Below, in pieces: positions 1 through 9,193 of a stretch of DNA of 64,000 nucleotides (its first letter is position 1; every line of letters starts with the position of its first letter). This stretch comes from Bacillota bacterium. GTDB taxonomy: Bacteria > Bacillota > Clostridia > Acetivibrionales > JANLFN01. The DNA lies in assembly GCA_023421675.1 (NCBI GenBank), contig JAEZTC010000010.1, forward strand, positions 234,878 through 298,877, in the 5' to 3' direction. The notes below the pieces were generated by a model that saw only the letters and a list, made by a program, of their open reading frames with translations, was not told the origin of the DNA and searched no databases. Made by a program: the position numbers and the translations under genes.

Positions 1-715
1 ACTTGTTAATGACAACTTCAGAAACATTGCTAATATATGCAGCAAGATAGGAATACCTGCTGTTGATGGAATACTTCTTGATATAGGAGTTTCTTCACAC
101 CAGCTTGATGAAGCTGAAAGAGGTTTCAGCTACAACAAGGAAGCACCTCTTGATATGAGGATGGATAAAAAGCAGGTAATCACAGCCGAAACCATAGTTA
201 ATGAATATGAACAGGATGAAATAACAAAGATTATCAGAGATTATGGTGAGGAAAAATGGGCAGCGAGAATAGCTCAATTCATTGCAAAAAGACGACAGGA
301 AAAACGCATTACAACTACTTCGGAACTGGTGGATGTCATAAAAGCGGCAATACCCAGTTCAGCCAGACGGGATGGACCTCATCCGGCAAAAAGAACCTTC
401 CAGGCACTGCGAATAAAGGTAAATGATGAACTGGGTGCATTGGAGGAAGCGATTGATAATGCAGTTAGTGTTCTGAGGCCCGGAGGCAGATTATGCATAA
501 TAACATTTCATTCTCTGGAAGACAGAATAGTAAAAAATGCATTTAATCGGAAAGTTAACCCGTGTACATGTCCTCCAAGTTTTCCAGTCTGTGTATGCGG
601 AGGGAAAAAAGAAGCGGAACATGTTTCAAGAAAACCGATTATACCTAAAGAATCGGAACTTGAAGACAACCCAAGAGCAAGAAGTGCAAAACTCAGAGTC
701 ATAAGAAAAATTTGA
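1..715 (+). CDS. rsmH: 16S rRNA (cytosine(1402)-N(4))-methyltransferase RsmH (MraW), 5' truncated
   Basis: S-adenosylmethionine-dependent methyltransferase that modifies C1402 of 16S rRNA; usually the second gene of dcw clusters. The reading frame is open from base 2 and enters the window inside the gene, so an ATG at 155 is internal. The visible 237 residues carry family signatures: DGILLDIGVSSHQLD near bases 74-118, then GFSY and PLDMRMD, the RDGPHPAKRTFQALRIKVN block, and a C-terminal Cys-rich stretch (CTCPPSFPVCVCGG) followed by the usual KPIIP and RSAKLRVI ending. About 75 N-terminal residues, including the SAM-binding glycine motif, lie outside the window. Identification is secure. Confidence 0.96.
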   Translation, partial: LVNDNFRNIANICSKIGIPAVDGILLDIGVSSHQLDEAERGFSYNKEAPLDMRMDKKQVITAETIVNEYEQDEITKIIRDYGEEKWAARIAQFIAKRRQEKRITTTSELVDVIKAAIPSSARRDGPHPAKRTFQALRIKVNDELGALEEAIDNAVSVLRPGGRLCIITFHSLEDRIVKNAFNRKVNPCTCPPSFPVCVCGGKKEAEHVSRKPIIPKESELEDNPRARSAKLRVIRKI

Positions 716-739
716 TACATACCTGAAGAAAAAAGATTT

Positions 740-900
740 TAGGTACAAAAGAAAAAATTAAAAGATACTAAAGAATTAATAAGAATACAAATGATTTTAA
801 AAATACTTAAGATTTTTCAGAATACTAAAGACTTATCAAGTACAAAAGAAATTTTTTAAATACTTATTTACTAAAGAAATAAGATAGTCAAATACAAAAG
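740..900. repeat. A-rich degenerate repeat with ~20-bp period between rsmH and ftsL
   Basis: The 325-base gap between rsmH and the ftsL-like gene contains no plausible gene. Most of it is a low-complexity array in which TAC(A/T)(A/T)AAG-like units recur at about 744, 766, 786, 804, 823, 841, 861 and 893, mostly 18-22 bp apart and separated by A/T tracts. The spacing is close to two helical turns. Whether this is decayed repeat DNA, intrinsically curved promoter DNA or a binding-site array cannot be decided by eye. Confidence 0.5.
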
Positions 901-922
901 AGAAAGTCAAATGATTATGATT

Positions 923-957
923 TCCGTAAGGCCGGTATTATCAATCCGGCCTTCGGA
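923..957 (+). other. Strong stem-loop upstream of ftsL-like gene
   Basis: AAGGCCGG at 928-935 pairs perfectly with CCGGCCTT at 946-953 around a 10-base loop. After one unpaired T the stem extends by TCCG (923-926) with CGGA (954-957). No U-run follows, so it is not a classical intrinsic terminator. It could be a transcript-processing or stabilising hairpin in the dcw mRNA. Confidence 0.5.
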
Positions 958-1040
958 TTCAAAAAAATGCAGGATGCATAAACCAGAAATGGATTTCATT
1001 ATCTGGCAGAGGGAATAAATCGTAGTTGGGGTGAATACAA

Positions 1041-1535
1041 ATGATACAAAACGGAAGAAACTACGTATACGGTTCTACTGCAGAACAGCTTGAATATGAT
1101 ATAAATGAGATTTTTCAAGACAAAAAACGCACTGTTGCAAAAAAACGTGCAAAGTCAAACAATAAAGCCAGACTTAAGGCAATATGCTTGATTTTGGCCC
1201 TATTTGCAGGGTGTTTCGTACTTATAGTCAGATATTCAATTATTACAGAAATGAACTACAAGGTAGCAAGCGCAAGCAAGCAGTATGAAAGTATAAAAAG
1301 TGATAATTCACGACTTAAGGTAGATATCCAGAGGGGAACAGACATAAATAAGATTCGGGATACTGCTCAGATTCAGTTAGGTATGCGCAGGCCTGATAAG
1401 ACACAAACTGTTTATGTGAATGTTCCAAAAAAGGATTATACAGAAGTAGCTGAACAGTATAAAGAGAGCAAAAATACTAACATCCTTACAGCAATTATAA
1501 ATAAGGTAGGAGAAATCGCCGGTATGCTCTTTTAA
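1041..1535 (+). CDS. ftsL: FtsL-like septum formation protein
   Basis: Short bitopic membrane protein expected to sit with DivIC/FtsB and DivIB/FtsQ in the divisome and to help activate the septal peptidoglycan synthase. The 164 residues show a basic cytoplasmic segment (about 28-46), one transmembrane helix at about 47-68, then a heptad-like extracytoplasmic stretch (YESIKSDNSRLKVDIQ) and a septum-formation-initiator-type tail. A GGGGTG ribosome site lies just before ATG 1041. Position between rsmH and the class B PBP is the canonical ftsL position; sequence alone is weakly conserved, so the call rests on topology plus context. Confidence 0.85.
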   Translation: MIQNGRNYVYGSTAEQLEYDINEIFQDKKRTVAKKRAKSNNKARLKAICLILALFAGCFVLIVRYSIITEMNYKVASASKQYESIKSDNSRLKVDIQRGTDINKIRDTAQIQLGMRRPDKTQTVYVNVPKKDYTEVAEQYKESKNTNILTAIINKVGEIAGMLF

Positions 1536-1754
1536 TAAAAGCCAAAGAATGGCTGGGACAGCTGCCCTGGCCATTATAATTGTTTGCAGAAGAAAAATAA
1601 AATATATTAACCCTTATTCACAAAGGATAAATTGCATAAAGCACTTAAGAGATTGTAGACATTAAGTATTTAAATACTTTAATAGCTGCGGTCTTTTTTT
1701 GTGAACATAACTTGAACTTGAAAAACCGGGTTCAAATGCGCAGGAGGTAATGTC

Positions 1755-3932
1755 TTGACTGGATTAGGGTTAATAACAAAAAGAAGACTTGTATATTTGC
1801 TTGCAATTTTTGCTGTACTTACGGGTCTGTTAATTATAAGAATAGGATGGATACAGCTTGCCAAAGGAGAATGGTATCAGCAAAAAGCTGCCATGCAGCA
1901 AAATCAGAACAGGGTCATAAGTCCAAAGAGGGGTATCATATATGACAGAAACCATAATGAACTGGCTGTAAGTGCATCGGTAGAGACAATTTCCGCTAAT
2001 CCTCAGACATTAAAGAAAACCGGAAGGGATATACCCTCAATAGCTCAAAAGCTTTCAGAAATATTGGGGATGGATACTGAAGTACTTGAAAAGAAGCTCA
2101 CTGCAAAAAGCAGATATGAAATAATTAAGAAAAAGCTTTCTAAAGAAATAGGAGATCAGGTAAGAAAGTATATTATGGAGCAGAATCTTTCAGGTATTTA
2201 CGTGGATGAGGATACAAAGAGATATTATCCCAACAGGAATCTTGCTGCTCATGTAATAGGTTTTACAGGTAGTGACAATCAGGGGCTTGATGGAATTGAA
2301 GCCATGATGGAGCAATACCTTAAAGGCACTCCAGGCAGAATACTCAATGAGGTTGATGCCAGTGGAAATGAAGTGCCAATGGGACAGGAAAAGCACCTTG
2401 CCCCAGAAAACGGTCTAAATGTAGTTCTTACAATAGATGAAACCATCCAGGCTATAGCAGAAAAAGAGCTGGAAACAGCTATTGTAGATAATAAGGTAAT
2501 AAACGGCGGAGAGGTCATAATAATGGACCCCAACAATGGAGATATCCTTGCGCTTACGTCCAAACCGGATTTTGACCTTAATAGTCCATGGGCAGCACCT
2601 CCAGGGGAAGATCCTAAAACATGGGACCCAACAAAACCGGAAAGTGTCCAGAAGCTTTTTAAAACAGTTTGGCGTGACAAAGCTGTTGCAGATACATATG
2701 AACCCGGATCAACCTTTAAAGCGATAACCACCTGCGCAGGTATAGAAGAAGGTGTAGTAACGCCAGAAACGCAGGTTAATGATTTCCCTGTCACAGTTGG
2801 CGGCTGGCCCATTAAATGTTGGAGATACTACAGGCCTCATGGAAACGAAACCTTTGCACAAGGTGTTTATAATTCCTGTAACCCTGTATTTGTAAGGGTG
2901 GCTCAAGGTCTTGGATTAAATAAGTTTTATAAGTATGTTAAGGGTTTTGGATTTAATGATAAAACCGGAATAATTCTCCCAGGTGAAGCAAAAGGTATAA
3001 CTCACTCTAAGCCTACAGAAGTAGATATGGCAACTGCAGCCTTTGGACAGTCGTTTACAGTTACTCCGATGCAGCTGATAACAGCATACGCCGCCATAGC
3101 AAACGGCGGAACGTTAATGAAGCCAAGATTGGTAAAGGAATTGACCGATGATAAGGGGAGTATTGTAAAAAGTTTTGACCCTGTGTCGGTAAGGCGTGTA
3201 ATTACTCCCAAAACCTCAGAAACAGTGAGAAAAATACTTGAAGGTGTTGTTTCAGAGGGTACTGGGGAAAATGCCTACATAAAAGGCTATCGTGTTGCAG
3301 GTAAAACAGGTACTGCAGAAACCGTTGAAAGCCGTAAGGGACAGAGAAGATATATTGCTTCGTTTTCTTCCTTCGCGCCTTCAGATAATCCACAGATTTG
3401 CGTTCTGGTAGTACTTGATTATCCGACAGGTCCATTCGGACATCAGGGCGGAGTTATTGCAGCACCGGTTGCAGGCAGAATAGTAGAAAAAGTTCTTGAT
3501 TATTTAGAAACTGAAAAAAGATACACTGAGAAAGATAAGCAAATGCTTCAGGAAGATGTTTATGTCCCTGATATTACAAATAAGACTGTGCAGGAAGCCA
3601 AGACAGTTTTAAGTCAGTTTGGACTTGATTATAAAATAGAGGGCAACGGTGAGAATGTTGTTGTCCAGCAGACACCGAAGGCAGATGCAGTAATACCCAA
3701 GAAATCCGTGGTTGTACTTTATACATCTGGTTCGGGTAATGAAATAAACGTTACAATGCCTAATATCTTAAATAAAACTATTTCTGAGGCAACAAATGAA
3801 TTGACTAAGCTTGGGCTTAATATAAGAGTTACGGGTCAGGGAGTTGCAATTAAACAAAGCATTAACGCAGGTACGCAGATAAAGCAGGGGTCGGTTATAG
3901 ATGTTGAATTCAGATTAACCGAGACAGAATAA
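1755..3932 (+). CDS. spoVD: Class B penicillin-binding protein (SpoVD/FtsI type) with two PASTA domains
   Basis: D,D-transpeptidase that cross-links septal or spore-cortex peptidoglycan outside the membrane. The 725-residue protein has an N-terminal membrane anchor (about 11-29), the RGIIYDRN start of the PBP dimerisation domain, and a transpeptidase domain with all three motifs: S319-TFK, S374-C-N and K517-TGT. Two PASTA domains follow (about 595-655 and 665-722). Translation starts at TTG 1755, seven bases after an AGGAGG site; no better in-frame ATG exists. Bacillus has separate pbpB and spoVD genes at this place; here there is one, so it may serve vegetative division, sporulation or both, and the symbol is a convention. 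Confidence 0.9.
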   Translation: MTGLGLITKRRLVYLLAIFAVLTGLLIIRIGWIQLAKGEWYQQKAAMQQNQNRVISPKRGIIYDRNHNELAVSASVETISANPQTLKKTGRDIPSIAQKLSEILGMDTEVLEKKLTAKSRYEIIKKKLSKEIGDQVRKYIMEQNLSGIYVDEDTKRYYPNRNLAAHVIGFTGSDNQGLDGIEAMMEQYLKGTPGRILNEVDASGNEVPMGQEKHLAPENGLNVVLTIDETIQAIAEKELETAIVDNKVINGGEVIIMDPNNGDILALTSKPDFDLNSPWAAPPGEDPKTWDPTKPESVQKLFKTVWRDKAVADTYEPGSTFKAITTCAGIEEGVVTPETQVNDFPVTVGGWPIKCWRYYRPHGNETFAQGVYNSCNPVFVRVAQGLGLNKFYKYVKGFGFNDKTGIILPGEAKGITHSKPTEVDMATAAFGQSFTVTPMQLITAYAAIANGGTLMKPRLVKELTDDKGSIVKSFDPVSVRRVITPKTSETVRKILEGVVSEGTGENAYIKGYRVAGKTGTAETVESRKGQRRYIASFSSFAPSDNPQICVLVVLDYPTGPFGHQGGVIAAPVAGRIVEKVLDYLETEKRYTEKDKQMLQEDVYVPDITNKTVQEAKTVLSQFGLDYKIEGNGENVVVQQTPKADAVIPKKSVVVLYTSGSGNEINVTMPNILNKTISEATNELTKLGLNIRVTGQGVAIKQSINAGTQIKQGSVIDVEFRLTETE

Positions 3933-4115
3933 AGGAATATTGCCTAAAAACTTAAGCATTAGATGCATAATGGTTATAATTATGTAGAAACTCAAATTAT
4001 TTAGGTTAATAGCGGCAAATTAATTTTGGGTTATTTAATAAAAGTGGTATAATTTTAAATGGTATTTTTATTATTTTTATAAAAAGCTTAACAAAAGATA
4101 TTCGGAGGGTTGTTT

Positions 4116-5570
4116 ATGCTGCTTGAAGAGTTGGTAAAAGGTCTTGATGTTATTAGCTTCAAGGGTGATCTGAAAATTGAAATAACAGACATCGCCTACG
4201 ACTCCAGAAAGGTAAAAAACGGTTATATATTTGTATGTATAGAGGGTTTTAAATTCGACGGACATATGTATGTTCAATCAGCAATAGAAAATGGGGCTAA
4301 GGCAATAATTGCTCAAAAGGATATGGAAGTACCTGAGGGTATAATTCTGGTTAAGGTAAAGGACACCAGATATGCTCTTGCATACATGGCAGATCTTTTA
4401 TTTGAACATCCATCACAAAAATTTACACTTGTCGGTGTAACCGGAACAAAGGGAAAAACTACAACCACCTTTATGATTAAATCAATACTTGAATATGTAA
4501 ATCAAAAGGTTGGATTAATAGGAACAATTGCAAATTACATAGGAAATGAAGAACTGCATACTGAAAGGACTACACCTGAATCATACGATTTGCAGAAGCT
4601 TTTCTCGGATATGGTTGAAAAGGATGTAAACAGCGTTGTCATGGAGGTTTCATCACATGCATTGGAGTTACACCGTGTAGCTTGCAGCAATTATGATATA
4701 GGTGTTTTTACAAATCTTTCAAGAGACCATCTCGATTTTCATGAAACCTTTGAAAACTATTTAAATGCTAAGGCAAAGCTTTTCGGAATGTGCAAAAAGG
4801 GACTTGTTAATATTGATAACGAGTATGGAAGAAAGCTTGTCGGTAAAATATCCTGCGAGCTGCTTACATACGGAATCGAAAGCGATGCTGATATAAAAGC
4901 TGTTGATATAGTAAGCAATCCCGACAGCGTAGAGTTTAAACTCATTTCACCCTGGGGTGAAAGACATTTTAAAGTGAACATACCTGGAACCTTCAGCGTT
5001 TACAATGCTCTTGCAGCCATATCGGTATGCAGTCTTATGGGTATTTCGCTTGAAGACATTGCAAGAGGAGTTTCTAATGTTACTGTACCCGGAAGAGCAG
5101 AGGTTGTTTATGCCGGTAAGGATTTTACAGTAATAATCGATTATGCCCATACCCCGGATAGCCTTGAGAATATTCTTAAAACTGTAAAAGCCTACGCTCC
5201 CGGAAGAGTTGTTTCAATGTTCGGATGCGGGGGAGACAGGGATAAAACAAAGAGGCCCATAATGGGTGAAATATCAGGAAAACTTGCTGATTTTACTATA
5301 ATTACATCTGATAATCCCAGAACTGAAGAACCGGAAGCAATTATCAGGGATATTGAAGCTGGTATAAAGGATCTTGACGCTGAATATAAGACAATTGTAA
5401 GCCGCAGGGATGCAATCAGTTATGCTATAAAAAACGCAAAAGAAAAGGATATAATCGTGCTTGCAGGCAAAGGGCATGAGACTTACCAGATATTCAAGGA
5501 TAAGACAATACATTTTGATGAGCGTGAAGTAGTAAAAGAAGTATTGAGTGAAATTGGAATTGTTTCTTAA
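4116..5570 (+). CDS. murE: UDP-MurNAc-tripeptide synthetase MurE (meso-diaminopimelate type)
   Basis: Cytoplasmic ATP-dependent ligase adding the third residue to UDP-MurNAc-L-Ala-D-Glu. Visible motifs are the Mur-ligase P-loop TGTKGKTTT, the TTPES substrate loop, EVSSHAL, the FTNLSRDHLDFH stretch and the DNPRTEEP motif. DNPR is the established signature for meso-diaminopimelate, so this organism should make m-DAP peptidoglycan. ATG 4116 is preferred: GGAGG at 4104-4108 sits seven bases ahead, whereas an in-frame TTG at 4110 directly abuts it. Followed closely by murF. The 484-residue length is normal. Confidence 0.96.
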   Translation: MLLEELVKGLDVISFKGDLKIEITDIAYDSRKVKNGYIFVCIEGFKFDGHMYVQSAIENGAKAIIAQKDMEVPEGIILVKVKDTRYALAYMADLLFEHPSQKFTLVGVTGTKGKTTTTFMIKSILEYVNQKVGLIGTIANYIGNEELHTERTTPESYDLQKLFSDMVEKDVNSVVMEVSSHALELHRVACSNYDIGVFTNLSRDHLDFHETFENYLNAKAKLFGMCKKGLVNIDNEYGRKLVGKISCELLTYGIESDADIKAVDIVSNPDSVEFKLISPWGERHFKVNIPGTFSVYNALAAISVCSLMGISLEDIARGVSNVTVPGRAEVVYAGKDFTVIIDYAHTPDSLENILKTVKAYAPGRVVSMFGCGGDRDKTKRPIMGEISGKLADFTIITSDNPRTEEPEAIIRDIEAGIKDLDAEYKTIVSRRDAISYAIKNAKEKDIIVLAGKGHETYQIFKDKTIHFDEREVVKEVLSEIGIVS

Positions 5571-5594
5571 AACATATTGAATGGAGAAGCGTCT

Positions 5595-6971
5595 ATGCAA
5601 AAATTAACCTGTCGGGAAATACTCGAAGCCACTGGCGGAAAGCTTATTTCAGGTGATGACAGTAAGGTTTTTTTACATATATCAACCGATTCCAGAAAAA
5701 TTGCGGATGGTGACCTTTTTATCCCGATAGTGGGAGAAAAGTTTGACGGACATGTCTTTATAAATTCAGCATTGGAACAGGGTGCTGCAGGAGCAATTAC
5801 ACAGAAGGTTATTGAAGTATCGGTGAATAAACCTTTGATTTTAGTTGATGATACTTTAAAAGCCCTTCAAAAAATTGCCTCATGCTACAGATCCAGATTT
5901 TCCATCCCCTTTGTCGGTATTACAGGAAGTGTCGGTAAAACAAGTACAAAGGATATGATAGCAAGTGTGCTTGATCAAAAATACAGGGTTTTAAAAACCC
6001 AGGGGAATTTTAATAACGAAATTGGACTTCCGTTGACAATATTCAACCTTGAAAGTATTCATGAGGCAGCAGTTATAGAGATGGGAATGAGCGGCTTTGG
6101 TGAAATAAGCCGTTTGACTGCTATTGCGTGTCCTGATGTAGCTGTTATTACAAATATTGGACTATCCCATATTGAAAAGCTTGGTTCACGAAATAATATA
6201 TTAAAGGCAAAGCTAGAAATCCTGGAAGGATTGGATGAAGACGGCCTGGTGGTCTTAAATGGTGATGACGACCTCCTTTCAACTCAAATAGGAAAGTTAG
6301 GATACAGGACAGTATCCTACGGTTTATCCGAAAATAATGATTATCAGGCAAGGAATGTAGAAAATCTTGGTGAAGAAGGAACAACCTTTATAATAGAATT
6401 GTCAGGCGATTCATATGTAATACATGTTCCGGTCCCGGGAATACATAATGTATATAATGCTCTGGCTGCAATAGCCGTAGCTATTGAGCTGGGAGTTACT
6501 ATAGAAAAAGCTGTTGAAGGGATCAAGGAATTTTGTCCCGGTAATATGCGGCTTAATATAGTAAATCACAATGGCATTAAAATCATTAATGATGCTTATA
6601 ACGCCAGCCCTAATTCTATGGAGGCAGCAATAAATGTTCTTTTTGATATAAAACAACAGGGCCGTACGGTTGCTGTTCTCGGAGATATGCTTGAAATGGG
6701 CGACTGGGCTCCGGAGGCACACCGTGGTGTTGGGAAATATGCAAGGGACAAGGGAATAGATTATATAATAACTGTAGGAAAAGCAGCAGCTGATATTGCA
6801 AATGGTGCTTTGAAAGCAGGTGCTACAGAAGAAAGTATAAATGTGTTTGATTCTAACGAAAAAGCAGTAGAGTTTTTAAAAAACTTTTTAAAACAGGATG
6901 ATACTGTGCTTGTTAAGGGCTCCAGAGGGATGAAGATGGAGCAGATTGTTGAAGCCCTTCAAGCAGGATAA
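5595..6971 (+). CDS. murF: UDP-MurNAc-tripeptide--D-alanyl-D-alanine ligase MurF
   Basis: Final cytoplasmic amino-acid ligase of the peptidoglycan precursor pathway, adding D-Ala-D-Ala. The 458-residue protein has the N-terminal Mur-ligase fold with HISTDSRKI, the ATP-binding GSVGKTSTKD loop, KTQGNFNNEIGLP, the MGMSGFGEI stretch, the central-domain NDAYNASPNSMEAA motif and the C-terminal VLGDMLEMG. ATG 5595 has a GGAG site eight bases ahead; an upstream in-frame TTG at 5577 has none. It starts 24 bases after murE ends, so both are probably cotranscribed. Confidence 0.96.
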   Translation: MQKLTCREILEATGGKLISGDDSKVFLHISTDSRKIADGDLFIPIVGEKFDGHVFINSALEQGAAGAITQKVIEVSVNKPLILVDDTLKALQKIASCYRSRFSIPFVGITGSVGKTSTKDMIASVLDQKYRVLKTQGNFNNEIGLPLTIFNLESIHEAAVIEMGMSGFGEISRLTAIACPDVAVITNIGLSHIEKLGSRNNILKAKLEILEGLDEDGLVVLNGDDDLLSTQIGKLGYRTVSYGLSENNDYQARNVENLGEEGTTFIIELSGDSYVIHVPVPGIHNVYNALAAIAVAIELGVTIEKAVEGIKEFCPGNMRLNIVNHNGIKIINDAYNASPNSMEAAINVLFDIKQQGRTVAVLGDMLEMGDWAPEAHRGVGKYARDKGIDYIITVGKAAADIANGALKAGATEESINVFDSNEKAVEFLKNFLKQDDTVLVKGSRGMKMEQIVEALQAG

Positions 6972-7029
6972 ACACTTAAAATACATATAGCAAAATATCA
7001 TTCCTTTAGAATAAGGACTATGGGGGAAA

Positions 7030-8037
7030 ATGATGCCTAATATACCAATTTTGAATTCTTTATCAATACAGGTAGCTACTTTTATAGTGACTTTTACACT
7101 GGCTCTCATTTCAGGACCAATATTGATACCAATGCTAAGAAGGCTTAAGTTTGGTCAGACAGTAAGAGACGATGGCCCGAGAACACACCTTGTCAAGACA
7201 GGAACACCCACAATAGGAGGACTGATATTCCTTGTTCCGGTCATAATAATGACAGTTTATTTTTCTATAGAAGGACAATACCGACAAATAATTCCGCTGG
7301 CATTTGTTACAATAGGTTTTGGAATAGTCGGCTTTCTGGATGACCTGATAAAGGTCGTTAAAAAAAGTAAGAATGGGTTAACACCAAGTCAGAAGATGCT
7401 TGGACTGCTGGTGATATCGGGATTATTTGCTTATTATGTTGCTACATATACCAATATTGGTACAGAAATAGCTATTCCGTTTACAAGAGGAGTAACACTT
7501 GATTTAACCTGGGCTTTCATACCCTTTACGATTTTCTTCCTGCTTTGCATAACAAATGGAGTTAACCTTACTGATGGACTTGATGGTCTTGCATCGGGTG
7601 TTACACTTATAGTTGCGGTGTTTTTTACAATTGTTGCGATGACCAGGGGAGAATGGGATTATATAAAGGTCTTTTCATCAATTATTGCCGGTGGGTGCCT
7701 GGGGTTTCTTGCCTTCAATATACATCCGGCAAAGGTATTCATGGGAGATACGGGCTCTTTGGCACTTGGTGGTGCCATTGGAGCTATTGCAGTGATGATG
7801 AAACTTCCTTTGGTAATACTTATAGTAGGTTTGGTATATGTTATAGAAGAACTATCTGTAGCAATTCAGGTAATATCCTTTAAACTCACAAGAAAAAGGG
7901 TTTTTAAAATGGCCCCAATACATCACCATTTTGAATTGTGTGGATGGAAAGAAACAAAAGTAGTTTATGTATTCTGGTCAGCGACTATAGTACTAAGCTT
8001 TATCGGATTGGTTTCCCTTGGATTTAAGTTTTTTTAA
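7030..8037 (+). CDS. mraY: Phospho-N-acetylmuramoyl-pentapeptide transferase MraY
   Basis: Polytopic membrane enzyme that makes lipid I from UDP-MurNAc-pentapeptide and undecaprenyl phosphate. The 335 residues include about ten hydrophobic helices and the family motifs: TVRDDGPRTHLVKTGTPTIGG, FLDDLIKV, the catalytic NLTDGLDGLA loop, MGDTGSLALG and the C-terminal APIHHHFEL histidine motif. Two adjacent ATGs (7030, 7033) follow a GGGGG site; 7033 has the more usual spacing. The next gene, 12 bases on, is ftsW/spoVE rather than murD. Confidence 0.97.
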   Translation: MMPNIPILNSLSIQVATFIVTFTLALISGPILIPMLRRLKFGQTVRDDGPRTHLVKTGTPTIGGLIFLVPVIIMTVYFSIEGQYRQIIPLAFVTIGFGIVGFLDDLIKVVKKSKNGLTPSQKMLGLLVISGLFAYYVATYTNIGTEIAIPFTRGVTLDLTWAFIPFTIFFLLCITNGVNLTDGLDGLASGVTLIVAVFFTIVAMTRGEWDYIKVFSSIIAGGCLGFLAFNIHPAKVFMGDTGSLALGGAIGAIAVMMKLPLVILIVGLVYVIEELSVAIQVISFKLTRKRVFKMAPIHHHFELCGWKETKVVYVFWSATIVLSFIGLVSLGFKFF

Positions 8038-8049
8038 GCGGAGGTAATA

Positions 8050-9174
8050 ATGAAGCGCAAGGGTAAGGACAAAAGCCGAAAACCTGTTGACTTTGGAATA
8101 TTCATAACAGTTTTTATACTGCTGGCATTTGGGATAATTATGGTTGCCAGTGCAAGCGGGCCGTCTGCATATTCCAATACCCACGATATATATTTTTTCG
8201 TTAAAAAGCAGCTGCTTAATGCAGGCATCGGTATAATAGCCATGCTTGTTATTATGAATATAGATTACAGAAAGCTGGGTAAGTATTCACCTGTTCTTCT
8301 TCTGATAAGCCTGCTTCTCCTTGCAGTTGTATGGATACCAGGTGTAGGCCATTGGGAGAACGGTGCCAGAAGGTGGTTCAACCTTGGAGGACAATCGCTG
8401 CAGCCATCGGAAATTGCAAAGCTGGCTATAATTTTCTTCTTTGCATACAGTTTGTCTAAACGTAAAGAATATATTGAGTCTTTTACAAAAGGATTCTTGC
8501 CATATATTATAGTAGCGGGTTTATTTGTAGGTTTCCTGATGCTTGAGCCGCATTTCAGCGGATCAGTCGTCATTATACTTGTTTCAATGATAATGCTGTT
8601 TTGTGCAGGCGCCAGAATAAAGCACTTTGTTATGCTGGCAATACCGGCTGTTGCCGGAATGATAGGCGCAATATTAATAGAGCCATATAGATTAGTGCGT
8701 TTACAGACTTTTCTCGACCCCTGGCAGGACATGAGAGGGGATGGATATCAGATAGTACAGTCACTTTATGCAATTGGTTCGGGAGGTCTTTTTGGTAAAG
8801 GCCTTGGTAAAAGTCTTCAGAAATTCCTTTACATACCTGAGCCGCAGAATGACTTCATACTTTCTATTCTTGCTGAAGAGTTAGGCTTTATTGGAATATT
8901 TGTTGTTATGGTGTTGTTTATAATATTCATATGGAGAGGCATTAAAGTTGCAATGCATGCTCCTGATACATTTGGAAGCCTCCTGGCTGTGGGGCTTGTT
9001 TCACTAGTAGCGGTACAGGTAATTATAAACGTTGCGGTTGTAACCTCTTCAATGCCAGTTACAGGTATGCAGCTCCCGTTTTTCAGTGCGGGTGGAACGG
9101 CATTGGTATTCCTGATGTGCGGTGTAGGTGTCTTGCTTAATATATCGCGATACGCAACGAATGAAAAAATCTGA
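8050..9174 (+). CDS. ftsW: SEDS-family peptidoglycan polymerase FtsW/SpoVE
   Basis: Integral membrane glycosyltransferase of the SEDS family that polymerises lipid II with a partner class B PBP, presumably the PBP encoded upstream. The 374-residue protein has about ten membrane segments and SEDS signatures: GARRWFNLGGQSLQPSE, the large external loop with PEPQNDFILSILAEELGF, and the C-terminal TGMQLPFFSAGGTALV block. RBS GGAGG precedes ATG 8050 at standard spacing. In spore formers this position is occupied by spoVE or ftsW; sequence alone does not settle which role applies. Confidence 0.93.
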   Translation: MKRKGKDKSRKPVDFGIFITVFILLAFGIIMVASASGPSAYSNTHDIYFFVKKQLLNAGIGIIAMLVIMNIDYRKLGKYSPVLLLISLLLLAVVWIPGVGHWENGARRWFNLGGQSLQPSEIAKLAIIFFFAYSLSKRKEYIESFTKGFLPYIIVAGLFVGFLMLEPHFSGSVVIILVSMIMLFCAGARIKHFVMLAIPAVAGMIGAILIEPYRLVRLQTFLDPWQDMRGDGYQIVQSLYAIGSGGLFGKGLGKSLQKFLYIPEPQNDFILSILAEELGFIGIFVVMVLFIIFIWRGIKVAMHAPDTFGSLLAVGLVSLVAVQVIINVAVVTSSMPVTGMQLPFFSAGGTALVFLMCGVGVLLNISRYATNEKI

Positions 9175-9193
9175 TGTATTTGTGGAGGTACGT

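Noticed and set aside
1548..1575. Hairpin AATGGC-T-GGG / CCC-TG-GCCATT after the ftsL-like gene
   Set aside because: No T-run follows and the stem is interrupted, so not called as a terminator within the dcw operon.
2279..2812. 177-residue open frame antisense to the PBP gene
   Set aside because: No ribosome site or recognisable domain; it lies fully inside a well-supported gene with intact transpeptidase motifs.
4048..4053. TATAAT box before murE
   Set aside because: The matching -35 position is poor (TTTGGG-like), and in such A/T-rich sequence an isolated -10 hexamer is expected by chance.
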